Positions 1 to 5,881 of a stretch of DNA of 11,449 nucleotides are shown in pieces. This DNA comes from JBBRZF01 sp038236965 (GTDB taxonomy: Bacteria; Acidobacteriota; Terriglobia; Terriglobales; Acidobacteriaceae): assembly GCA_038236965.1 (NCBI GenBank), contig JBBRZF010000115.1:1-11449 (forward strand), read 5' to 3'. Position numbers and translations under genes: made by a program. How positions within the stretch are numbered: the stretch's first letter is position 1; every line of letters begins with the position of its first letter. The notes below the pieces were generated by a model. The model worked only from the letters and a program-made list of their open reading frames with translations, made no database searches and was not told the origin of the DNA.

Positions 1-637
1 CCATGTCGGTGAGGTAAAGCTCGGCATGCGGATTGTCGGCGCTGAGTCGGTCGATGTTCTCGAAGAGCGGCGCGGTGGCGAAGGCGTAGATGCCGGAATT
101 CACTTCGCGCAGAGTCTGCTGCGATTCAGAAAGCTGTTTCTGCTCGACGATGGCGGCAACTTCATCCGACGAATCGCGGCGCACGATCCGTCCGTAGCCG
201 AACGGGTCAGACGGTTCGGCAGTGAGAATCGTCATGGTGGACTGTCGCGCCAGGTGGAAGTCGCGCACGCGTGCGATGGTCTCCGCACGGATGAGCGGCA
301 CATCGCCGGAGAGTACGAGTAGGTGGTCGTATCCGGCGAGCGCGGTGCGGCATTGCATGATGGCGTGTCCGGTGCCGCGCTGTTCGCGTTGTTCGACGAA
401 GTTCACGCCGTAGGATTCGGTGGCGCTGCGAACGCGATCGGCTTCGTGTCCGATGATGGCGAAGATGTCGGCGGGCGCGATGACCTTAGCAGCGGCGGTA
501 ATCACGTGTCCGAGCAGCGAGCGTCCCGCAATCTCATGCAAAACTTTAGGGTGCTTCGATTTGAGGCGCGTGCCTTTTCCGGCGGCGAGGATGGCGATGG
601 CGAAGCGAGGAGGACTCTGAGAAGGCATCGGGAACAT
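1..637 (-). CDS. glmU: GlmU, N-terminal uridylyltransferase part (partial, 3' end outside window)
   Basis: GlmU is a cytoplasmic enzyme that makes UDP-GlcNAc; its N-terminal domain transfers UMP from UTP to GlcNAc-1-phosphate and its C-terminal left-handed beta-helix acetylates glucosamine-1-phosphate. About 212 residues are visible when translated from the minus strand. They show the nucleotide-binding LAAGKGTR loop (about residues 17-24) followed by KHPKVLH, then EQRGTGHA, SGDVPLI, FGYGRI, the VEQK site and NSGIY, ending in LYLTDM at the window edge, all in the order expected for the pyrophosphorylase domain. The acetyltransferase domain lies outside, so bifunctionality is not shown. Start: ATG at 637, or an in-frame ATG at 628; neither has a clear Shine-Dalgarno. 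It lies 118 bp downstream of yvcK in the same direction and could share its transcript. Confidence 0.93.
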   Translation of the reverse strand, partial: MFPMPSQSPPRFAIAILAAGKGTRLKSKHPKVLHEIAGRSLLGHVITAAAKVIAPADIFAIIGHEADRVRSATESYGVNFVEQREQRGTGHAIMQCRTALAGYDHLLVLSGDVPLIRAETIARVRDFHLARQSTMTILTAEPSDPFGYGRIVRRDSSDEVAAIVEQKQLSESQQTLREVNSGIYAFATAPLFENIDRLSADNPHAELYLTDM

Positions 638-755
638 TGTAAACGGAAGGGCATTGCGAATCGGGTAAATGCGAATCGGGGAATCTGGGGAGGGCGCTAG
701 CGGAGACCAAAGGGAAGGGCGAAGGGAACAACTGTTGTACGTTTCGTATCTCCTG
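638..755. other. yvcK-glmU spacer with direct repeats
   Basis: This spacer holds no gene. GCGAATCGGG occurs at 656-665 and 671-680 within a 15-bp imperfect tandem repeat (656-685), and the block from 652 to about 696 resembles 2631-2674. An imperfect inverted repeat (GAACAAC, one base, GTTGTAC) lies at 726-740, just beyond the yvcK stop; it lacks a T-tract and is not a convincing terminator. No clear promoter for glmU is seen, so read-through from yvcK is plausible. Confidence 0.6.
652..696. repeat. Dispersed approximately 45-bp spacer repeat, copy A
   Basis: By eye this stretch aligns with 2631-2674, sharing CATTGCG, AATCGGGT, GCGAAT, GGGG and ATC blocks in the same order with two one-base gaps. 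Internally it is two imperfect 15-bp units. Both copies lie in spacers near the 5' ends of minus-strand genes (glmU here, the TPR gene for copy B). Confidence 0.5.
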
Positions 756-1796
756 TTAGGGGAGGACGGGCGAGTATTTTCTTTCGGCTAGAGAGAGGAG
801 GTCTCTGGAGATTCGTGCGGCGTTGTGACGGGCAAGGCCGCTGTTGTCGAGGTAGTCGCCGGTGATGGGTTCTACGCCGAGGTCGCGCACGGCGTCGAGG
901 TCGGCTTCAACTTGATCGCTGCTTTCCAGAGCGTATTTGCTGCTCATCTCCGGCGAGATGGGCCTGTCGTTGAGGAGCGCGTAGTCAAATATCTTCTGGC
1001 CAGCGTGGGAGAAGAGAGCGCGAATGTGGTCGGCGGCGGTGAGGTCAAGGCTTTCGTTCGCCTGCGTCATGATATTGCAGACGTAGGCCTTCACCGCCTT
1101 GGACTCGGCAATGGCTTCTGGAACTCCATGCACAAGCAGGTTGGGCACGAGGCTGGTGAAGAGGGACCCGGGGCCGATGGTGATGAGGTCGGCGTCCGCG
1201 ATGGCGCGCAAAGTTTGCGGCAAGGGGCGCGCGTCAGCGGGGACCATGTGCAGGCGGACGATGCGTTTCTTGCTGGCGGTGATGTTGGTCTCGCCGCGAA
1301 CGCGCGAGCCGTCGTGCATCTCGGCGTCGAGTTGGACGTCGCTGGTGGTGGCGGGGAATATTTCGCCACGGCTGTTCAGAATGGCCGTGGAAAGATTGAC
1401 TGCCTCGGCGAAATCTCCAGTCAAACGCGAGAGCGCGGTAACGAAGAGGTTCCCGAAGTTGTGTCCTTCGAGGCCTTCTCCCTCGGAAAAGCGGTATTGG
1501 AAGAGTCTCGAGAGCAGGGCCTCATCTTCGGCGAGTGCGACCATGCAGTTGCGAATGTCGCCGGGAGGCAGGACGCCCATGTCCTTGCGGAGACGTCCGC
1601 TGGAGCCGCCGTCGTCGGTCACGCAAACTATGGCGGAGAGTCGCGAGATGACAAACGCTCTGCGTTCATAGATTGCTCCCGGTTGGGGCACGTAGATCTT
1701 GAGGCCGCGCAGGATGGTAGACAGCCCGGTGCCACCGCCAATGGCTACAACTTTCAGCGGTGAAGCAGAAGCGGAAGCGGAGAACAGGTTCGGCAT
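756..1796 (-). CDS. yvcK: YvcK/GlmR family gluconeogenesis and cell-envelope factor
   Basis: Member of the YvcK (GlmR, CofD-related) family, a cytoplasmic Rossmann-like protein. In Bacillus subtilis it binds UDP-GlcNAc and stimulates GlmS, and it is needed for cell-wall synthesis on gluconeogenic carbon. The 346-residue product has GGGTGLS (residues 20-26), VTDDGGSSGRLR (59-70), PPGDIRN (77-83), GHNFGN (111-116), GPGSLFTS (208-215) and CNIMTQ (240-245), all family hallmarks. Compared with the B. subtilis protein as I remember it, residues 34-54 are about 14 residues longer, between the glycine loop and the DDGGSSG motif. I chose ATG 1796; an in-frame TTG at 1805 sits inside a tandem repeat and would add three residues. 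The ribosome site is weak for both. It lies between a TPR gene and glmU on one strand, which fits a role in UDP-GlcNAc control. Confidence 0.93.
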   Translation of the reverse strand: MPNLFSASASASPLKVVAIGGGTGLSTILRGLKIYVPQPGAIYERRAFVISRLSAIVCVTDDGGSSGRLRKDMGVLPPGDIRNCMVALAEDEALLSRLFQYRFSEGEGLEGHNFGNLFVTALSRLTGDFAEAVNLSTAILNSRGEIFPATTSDVQLDAEMHDGSRVRGETNITASKKRIVRLHMVPADARPLPQTLRAIADADLITIGPGSLFTSLVPNLLVHGVPEAIAESKAVKAYVCNIMTQANESLDLTAADHIRALFSHAGQKIFDYALLNDRPISPEMSSKYALESSDQVEADLDAVRDLGVEPITGDYLDNSGLARHNAARISRDLLSLAERKYSPVLP

Positions 1797-1800
1797 CAGA

Positions 1801-1830
1801 TTCAAATATCTTCAAATATCTTTAAATATC
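1801..1830. repeat. Three tandem 10-bp repeats at the yvcK start
   Basis: TTCAAATATC occurs at 1801-1810 and 1811-1820, and TTTAAATATC at 1821-1830, head to tail. In yvcK orientation the AT-rich units read GATATTTGAA and occupy exactly the place where the ribosome site should be, 5 to 34 bases before the ATG at 1796 and overlapping the alternative TTG at 1805. The period is close to one helical turn, so phased AT tracts might bend the DNA (inference). Confidence 0.9.
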
Positions 1831-1860
1831 CAGGGAGAGGCTCGTCCTCAACAGCGGCGG

Positions 1861-2520
1861 CTAGACCGCTGTTGATTCGGGGTAGAGAAGTTCGGTAAAG
1901 CGCGGATCGTCGGAAAGATTGCGGAAATCCGAATCATTGCGCGCCTGGAAACGATTGTTCCTGTTGAGGCGGATGGCTTCTGAAAGATACTGCAAAGCCT
2001 CGGCAGGATGCCCGGTAAGACACTCGAGCACGGCCATGCCGTAGGCGATAAAGTCACGCGCGGGTTGCTGCTTCAGCAGCTTCTCAAAGTTTTCACGTGC
2101 GGCGATGTAATCTCCCATATTCATGAGGGAGACCGCGTAATCGTAATGTTCTTCCGGCGTCTTGAAGGTGTTAAGAACCTTACCCATCTTCTGGTTGCAG
2201 ATGTTGAGATGAAGCGATGCACGCTCCACCAGTTCTCGAGAACCGGTCTCCATGACCTTTTGTAGCAACGGCTTGGCTTTGTCGAACTTCTGCCCTTGCA
2301 TGGCTTTGAGAGCCTGCTCATAGTAGTGGACTGCCTGCTGCTGGCGAGCCTTGTCGGCTGCGGAGGGCAGAGGCGGGCGGCGCGGATCGAGCGCGGCGGG
2401 CGGCTTGATGAGCGGCTTTTTGACGAGCTTCTTGGCTGCCGTCTTGGGAGCAGCAACAACCTTCTTTTTCATTGTCTTAGGCGGTGCAACCTTAACTTTT
2501 GCTGCAGGTTTTTTCTTCAT
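1861..2520 (-). CDS. TPR protein with histone H1-like basic N-terminal tail
   Basis: A 219-residue protein with two parts. Residues 1-52 are almost entirely Lys, Ala, Pro and Val (start MKKKPAAKVK, later AAPKTAAKKL), a disordered tail like the C-terminal tails of histone H1 and bacterial H1-like proteins. Residues about 62-190 form tetratricopeptide-like helical hairpins, clearest at 63-95, 124-153 and 157-190. The C-terminal motif DSDFRNLSDDPRFTELL (197-212) is common at the end of TPR proteins. No signal peptide or TM segment is seen from this start. ATG 2520 was chosen because the longer reading from TTG 2619 would run through the -35 and -10 elements of its own promoter. It is first in the candidate operon TPR-yvcK-glmU; 64 bp separate it from yvcK. 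Function unknown: scaffold, or a nucleic-acid- or acidic-polymer-binding adaptor. Confidence 0.85.
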   Translation of the reverse strand: MKKKPAAKVKVAPPKTMKKKVVAAPKTAAKKLVKKPLIKPPAALDPRRPPLPSAADKARQQQAVHYYEQALKAMQGQKFDKAKPLLQKVMETGSRELVERASLHLNICNQKMGKVLNTFKTPEEHYDYAVSLMNMGDYIAARENFEKLLKQQPARDFIAYGMAVLECLTGHPAEALQYLSEAIRLNRNNRFQARNDSDFRNLSDDPRFTELLYPESTAV

Positions 2521-2541
2521 TTTGCGGGCTCGCAGCGTCGG

Positions 2542-2578
2542 GTCCTGCAAAGCTTGAAAATAAAAAGAAAGGCAGGAC
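2542..2578 (-). promoter_or_regulatory. Leader stem-loop of the TPR-yvcK-glmU transcript
   Basis: GTCCTGC (2542-2548) and GCAGGAC (2572-2578) are a perfect 7-bp inverted repeat around a 23-nt loop; in the minus-strand RNA the loop is U-rich. It begins within a few bases of the predicted transcription start (about 2584) and ends 21 bases before the ATG. The TPR gene lacks a good Shine-Dalgarno, and the only GGA-type run (GCAGGAC) is inside the stem, so the structure might affect translation (inference). Confidence 0.45.
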
Positions 2579-2590
2579 GCGAGACACGCT

Positions 2591-2619
2591 TTTATACCCG
2601 CAAAGTGGGTGTCCGTCAA
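2591..2619 (-). promoter_or_regulatory. Sigma70-type promoter for TPR-yvcK-glmU
   Basis: On the minus strand TTGACG (2614-2619) is followed by a 17-bp spacer and TATAAA (2591-2596). Each hexamer matches the housekeeping consensus at 5 of 6 positions and the spacing is optimal. Transcription would start near 2584, giving a leader of about 64 nt before the ATG at 2520. It is the best promoter in the window and argues against the TTG start at 2619. Confidence 0.78.
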
Positions 2620-2630
2620 GGAGAGGTGAA

Positions 2631-2674
2631 CATTGCGGAATCGGGTGAAGCGCGAATGGGGGTATCCGAGGGGC
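2631..2674. repeat. Dispersed approximately 45-bp spacer repeat, copy B
   Basis: Second copy of the element at 652-696. It keeps the same two-unit structure (CATTGCGGAATCGGGT, then GCGAATGGGGG with ATC) with scattered substitutions. It sits just upstream of the -35 element of the minus-strand operon promoter. Confidence 0.5.
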
Positions 2675-2719
2675 GAAGATGAGCGACAAGAGGGGCGGTC
2701 GTCCGCCTCGAAATTACTC

Positions 2720-2751
2720 GATTTGCGGTCAGTTCGATTGGCGGTCAGTTC
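2720..2751. repeat. 16-bp tandem direct repeat
   Basis: GATTTGCGGTCAGTTC (2720-2735) is followed immediately by GATTGGCGGTCAGTTC (2736-2751), 15 of 16 identical. It lies about 100 bp upstream of both the lepB start and the divergent -35 element. A two-site operator or a simple slippage product are both possible. Confidence 0.85.
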
Positions 2752-2804
2752 TTGAGGGAGCGGTCGGAATACGCGCTGGGTAAGATTTCTAAAGTTACTG
2801 CAAC

Positions 2805-2833
2805 TTAAAGGCAGGGAACTGATTCCATATAGA
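2805..2833 (+). promoter_or_regulatory. Possible lepB promoter
   Basis: TTAAAG (2805-2810), 17 bp, TATAGA (2828-2833). The -35 match is weak (3 of 6) and the -10 moderate (4 of 6). An alternative -10, TAAGAT at 2781-2786, lacks a good -35. One of them probably drives lepB, but the sequence does not decide which. Confidence 0.3.
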
Positions 2834-2858
2834 ATTGCAGAATAGATTCAGGGTGAAG

Positions 2859-3494
2859 ATGAGCGATTCGGGGCCAGATAGTCCGAAAGAAACATTGCCC
2901 AATGCATTGCCGAAGGACGCTGTCCCGAGGATTTTGGGTCCTGACGGGCTGCCGGTGGAATTGCCATGGCAGCGGCGGAAGCGGGGAAGCGTCTACTTCA
3001 CCTGGTTGCGTGATCTGGTCATCTCGGTAGCGGTATCTACGTTCATCATCATCTTCCTCTACCAGCCTGTTAAGGTCGAAGGCACCAGCATGATGCCTGG
3101 ACTCGACGACCAGGAACGTATCTTCATCAACAAATATGTGTATCGCTGGGAGCCGATCGAGCGCGGCGATGTGGTGGTGTTCCGCTATCCGCGCGATACG
3201 TCGAAGAGTTACATCAAGCGAGTGATAGGCGTGACTGGGGACCATGTAGCCATTGATAACGGACGGGTGTACGTGAACGGGCTGCGAGTGGATGAGCCGT
3301 ATGTCCCGACGCAGTTCGCCGACGAACGCTCCTACTCGGAGATCGTGGTACCGCGCGGATCCTTCTTCGTGCTGGGCGACCATCGCAACCTGTCGAGCGA
3401 TAGCCGCGACTTTGGTCCCGTGGAGTCGGAGTACATTTACGGCAAAGCGGTGTTCGTCTATTGGCCGTTTGAAAAGGCCGGGAAACTGTATTGA
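2859..3494 (+). CDS. lepB: Type I signal peptidase
   Basis: Membrane-bound serine protease that removes signal peptides from exported proteins with a Ser/Lys dyad. The 211-residue product has a basic stretch (RRKR, 39-42), one TM segment (about 52-68), then EGTSMMP with catalytic Ser77, GDVVVFRYP (103-111), YIKRVIGVTGD with catalytic Lys120, and the C-terminal box GDHRNLSSDSRDFG (173-186), all in the order of the LepB/SipS family. The active site faces the periplasm. A proline-rich cytoplasmic N-terminus of about 38 residues precedes the anchor. ATG 2859 was chosen for the Shine-Dalgarno AGGGTG (2850-2855); the in-frame TTG at 2835 overlaps the candidate promoter. It is divergent from the TPR operon and followed 67 bp later by a gene whose product needs such processing. 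Confidence 0.96.
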   Translation: MSDSGPDSPKETLPNALPKDAVPRILGPDGLPVELPWQRRKRGSVYFTWLRDLVISVAVSTFIIIFLYQPVKVEGTSMMPGLDDQERIFINKYVYRWEPIERGDVVVFRYPRDTSKSYIKRVIGVTGDHVAIDNGRVYVNGLRVDEPYVPTQFADERSYSEIVVPRGSFFVLGDHRNLSSDSRDFGPVESEYIYGKAVFVYWPFEKAGKLY

Positions 3495-3561
3495 GCGGAC
3501 GCAAGGCACAAGGGGTTCAAGAGTTCCTTTAAGAAAACCTAAATCAATCGGGGAGAATGGG

Positions 3562-4017
3562 ATGCGTAGGCTCTTGATGTTGCTGGTGCTGATGCTTGCG
3601 GCAATGGCAATGGCGGCGGATTCGCCGGAGGCTGTGTTGATGAAGGCGGACCGCGATTTCAATGCCGCCACCCAGGCGCGCCACGTCGATGGCTGGATGG
3701 AGTTCATGGCCGACAACGTGGTGCTGGGGCGAGACCAGGCCGTGGTCGGGCGCGACGCGGTTCGCGAAACCATGAAGGACACGTGGGATGATCCGAGCTT
3801 TAGCCTGACGTGGGAACCGACCAAGGGAGAGATGTTTCCCGACGGGTCGATGGGCTACACCACTGGCCGCTGGACGCGTTCGCGAAAAGATAAGGACGGC
3901 AAGATGATAGTGGGTCATGGCAACTATCTGACGGTGTGGGCCAAGCAGAAAGACGGTTCCTTCAAGGTGTTGTGGGACGGCGGAGCGGCGGACCCGACTC
4001 CGGTGGCAGCTAAATGA
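3562..4017 (+). CDS. Secreted SnoaL/DUF4440-like protein
   Basis: A 151-residue exported protein. Residues 1-18 are a signal peptide (RR, then a Leu/Met/Ala core, AMA cleavage site near 18/19). The rest looks like a small NTF2-fold protein of the SnoaL/DUF4440 type: an N-terminal helix with a DRDFNAATQARHVDGWMEFMADNVV pattern, a VVGRDAVRETMKD segment (61-73), then strands including SMGYTTGRWTRSR and GHGNYLTVWAKQKDGSFKVLWDGG. Family members are enzymes or ligand binders of varied function, so no reaction is assigned. ATG 3562 follows GGGGAGA (3550-3556) at good spacing. The stop overlaps the next start by ATGA. Confidence 0.8.
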   Translation: MRRLLMLLVLMLAAMAMAADSPEAVLMKADRDFNAATQARHVDGWMEFMADNVVLGRDQAVVGRDAVRETMKDTWDDPSFSLTWEPTKGEMFPDGSMGYTTGRWTRSRKDKDGKMIVGHGNYLTVWAKQKDGSFKVLWDGGAADPTPVAAK

Positions 4018-4631
4018 AGCTTGCTATTTTTGGCGCGACGGGACCGACCGGGCTCGAGTTGACGAAGCAGGCGCTGTCGATGGGCCACGAGGTCGTTGCG
4101 CTTGCGCGGAATCCGGCGCGGATGACCGTCTCCAGCGAAAAGCTACGCGTTGTGCAAGGGAACGTGCTGGACGCGGCGGCGGTGGAGCGAGTGATCGGAG
4201 GCAGCGATGTGGTGTTGTCGTGCCTCGGGATCAGACCGTTCGCACCGAAAGGAACGCAGTCCAGGGCGATGCACAACATACTGACGGCCATGCAGAAGGT
4301 CGGCGTGAGGCGGTTGGTGGTGGAGAGCGCGTACGGTGTGGGCGAAAGCCGTGCATTGGCGACTCCTCTGGCTTTTACGCTTCTTCTGAGCTGGACCTAC
4401 AACGACAAGGAAGTGATGGAAGCGGAAGTAAAGCGCAGCGGGATGGATTGGACGATCGTGCGCCCGCCGCAGTTGCGCGACGGGCCGCGAACGGGCAAGT
4501 ATCGCGTGGGCGATGACCTGCGGCTCGGATTAGGTACATGGATCAATCGGGCGGATGTGGCGGAGTTCATGCTGCAACAAGCGGTTTCGACGAAGTGGGC
4601 TGGCAAAGCTCCTACGATAAGCGCGAACTAG
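4014..4631 (+). CDS. NAD(P)H-binding Rossmann protein (atypical SDR, BVR-B/YwnB-like)
   Basis: A 205-residue cytoplasmic protein of the NAD(P)H-binding (NmrA-related, atypical SDR) group. The dinucleotide loop is GATGPTG (residues 7-13), followed by ALARNPARM, where Arg32 and Arg35 could favour NADPH. VVQGNVLDAAAVERVIGGSDVVLSCLG is the second Rossmann unit, VRRLVVESAYGVGES follows, and WTIVRPPQLRDGP is the usual late motif; INRADVAEFMLQQ is also typical. Relatives include biliverdin reductase B (flavin reductase), but the substrate cannot be read here. The ATG overlaps the previous stop (ATGA), so translation is probably coupled to the DUF4440-like gene, although that product is exported and this one is not. 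Confidence 0.85.
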   Translation: MKLAIFGATGPTGLELTKQALSMGHEVVALARNPARMTVSSEKLRVVQGNVLDAAAVERVIGGSDVVLSCLGIRPFAPKGTQSRAMHNILTAMQKVGVRRLVVESAYGVGESRALATPLAFTLLLSWTYNDKEVMEAEVKRSGMDWTIVRPPQLRDGPRTGKYRVGDDLRLGLGTWINRADVAEFMLQQAVSTKWAGKAPTISAN

Positions 4632-4675
4632 AGTGCCTGATGTAAGTTGGTGCGTTTTTGTGTGGGGCGAATACC

Positions 4676-4684
4676 TGATAAGAT
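4676..4684 (+). promoter_or_regulatory. Extended -10 promoter for carA
   Basis: TG-A-TAAGAT (TG at 4676-4677, hexamer 4679-4684) is an extended -10 element 28 bp before the carA start codon. The -35 region is poor (TTGTGT at 4658-4663 with only 15 bp spacing), as is common when an extended -10 is present. Confidence 0.45.
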
Positions 4685-4711
4685 TGTTAAAATCCACCCT
4701 CCGGAGCAGAG

Positions 4712-5839
4712 ATGCAAGCAATCCTTGCGCTGGAAGACGGGCGCGTCTTCCGCGGCAAAGGCTACGGCGCACAAGGCGAATGCCAAGGCGAAGTAGTTTT
4801 TAATACCTCCATCACCGGGTACCAGGAGATCTTTACGGATCCTTCCTATACCGGGCAAATCGTGGTTCTCACCAATCCTGAAATCGGAAATTACGGCACC
4901 AATCCTGAAGACCAGGAAGCGGGCAAGCCCTACATCGAAGGCCTTATCGTGCGCGAGTTCTCGCGCGTGGCCTCGAATTGGCGTTCGCAGCAGGTAGCCG
5001 ACGAGTATCTGGAGCGCTATCACATTCCTGTGTTGGCGGACATCGACACGCGCGCGTTGGTCCGGCATCTCCGCGACAACGGCGCCATGCGCGGCGTGAT
5101 CTCCACGCTAGAAACGGATGCGGATAAGCTCGTCACCCGCGCGCGAGCGATCAAGAAGATGGATGGCACCGACCTCGCCTCGGTGGTGACGACCAAGGAA
5201 ATCTACCAGTGGAAGTATGGCGAGATTGATCCCGGAAAACTGGTGCAGCCGGTTGAGGCACGGCACAAGGTTGTCGCCTACGATTTTGGCATCAAGCACA
5301 ACATCCTGCGCAAATTGGTGGGCTCGTGCTGCGATGTGACCGTGGTGCCGGCGAAGACCAGCGCGGAAGATGTGCTATCCATGAAGCCGGACGGGATTTT
5401 TCTGTCGAACGGCCCGGGTGATCCGGAGCCGGTGACTTACGCGCAACAAAACATCAGCAAGTTGATGGGCCGCGTGCCCATCTTCGGCATCTGCCTGGGA
5501 CACCAGTTAATAGGACTGGCACTCGGCGGCAAGACCTACAAATTGAAGTTTGGACACCACGGCGGGAACCATCCGGTAAAGCAGTTGAAAACCGGAAAGG
5601 TCGAAATCACGGCGCACAACCACAACTTTGCCGTTGACCCGGATTCGATGAAGCAAAGCGAAGTGGAATTGACGCATATCGACCTGAACGACAACACGCT
5701 GGAAGGGATGCGGCATCGTGAGTATCCGCTGTTCAGCGTGCAGTATCACCCGGAAGCTTCGCCCGGCCCACACGATTCGAACTATCTGTTCGGAGATTTC
5801 GTGAGGATGATGGACGAGTGGAAGAGCGGGAAGCAGTAG
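4712..5839 (+). CDS. carA: Carbamoyl-phosphate synthase small (glutaminase) subunit
   Basis: Glutamine-hydrolysing subunit that passes ammonia to CarB for carbamoyl phosphate, the precursor of pyrimidines and arginine. At 375 residues it has normal length. The N-terminal domain carries FNTSITGYQEIFTDPSY (30-46) and NYGTN (60-64); the class I amidotransferase domain starts near 186 with VVAYDFGIKHNILR, has the oxyanion segment LSNGPGDP (231-238), the nucleophile Cys261 in GICLGHQ, and His346 and Glu348 in YHPEASPGPHDS. ATG 4712 follows GGAG (4703-4706). Separated from carB by an unrelated gene in the same direction. Confidence 0.98.
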   Translation: MQAILALEDGRVFRGKGYGAQGECQGEVVFNTSITGYQEIFTDPSYTGQIVVLTNPEIGNYGTNPEDQEAGKPYIEGLIVREFSRVASNWRSQQVADEYLERYHIPVLADIDTRALVRHLRDNGAMRGVISTLETDADKLVTRARAIKKMDGTDLASVVTTKEIYQWKYGEIDPGKLVQPVEARHKVVAYDFGIKHNILRKLVGSCCDVTVVPAKTSAEDVLSMKPDGIFLSNGPGDPEPVTYAQQNISKLMGRVPIFGICLGHQLIGLALGGKTYKLKFGHHGGNHPVKQLKTGKVEITAHNHNFAVDPDSMKQSEVELTHIDLNDNTLEGMRHREYPLFSVQYHPEASPGPHDSNYLFGDFVRMMDEWKSGKQ

Positions 5840-5849
5840 TGGGTGTAGT

Positions 5850-5867
5850 GAGTTGCGAGTTGCGAGT
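5850..5867. repeat. 7-bp tandem repeat in carA downstream spacer
   Basis: GAGTTGC at 5850-5856 and 5857-5863 followed by GAGT. It fills most of the 42-bp gap between carA and the next start codon, directly upstream of the Shine-Dalgarno for the 5882 gene. Confidence 0.75.
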
Positions 5868-5881
5868 GAAAGGCAAGGGCG

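Larger units (their letters stand above)
2521..2858. other. Divergent intergenic region (TPR operon / lepB)
   Basis: This 338-bp gap between divergent genes contains the minus-strand promoter (2591-2619) with a leader hairpin (2542-2578), copy B of the dispersed repeat (2631-2674), a 16-bp tandem repeat (2720-2751) and the presumed lepB promoter near 2805-2833. An 8-bp perfect inverted repeat (TTTGCGGG 2521-2528, CCCGCAAA 2597-2604) links the bases just before the TPR start codon with the promoter spacer. I see no protein-coding gene or structured RNA family here. Confidence 0.7.

Noticed and set aside
825..1763. 312-residue open frame on the plus strand
   Set aside because: Antisense to yvcK, whose family motifs are all on the minus strand.
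1801..1830. CRISPR-like repeat
   Set aside because: The units are only 10 bp and contiguous with no spacers; none of the repeats in the window has CRISPR geometry.
2521..2619. Upstream extension of the TPR protein to TTG 2619
   Set aside because: The extension overlaps a near-consensus promoter, and the bases before the TTG resemble an anti-Shine-Dalgarno.
2805..3824. 339-residue open frame on the minus strand
   Set aside because: Antisense to lepB and the DUF4440-like gene, both of which have clear motifs and ribosome sites.
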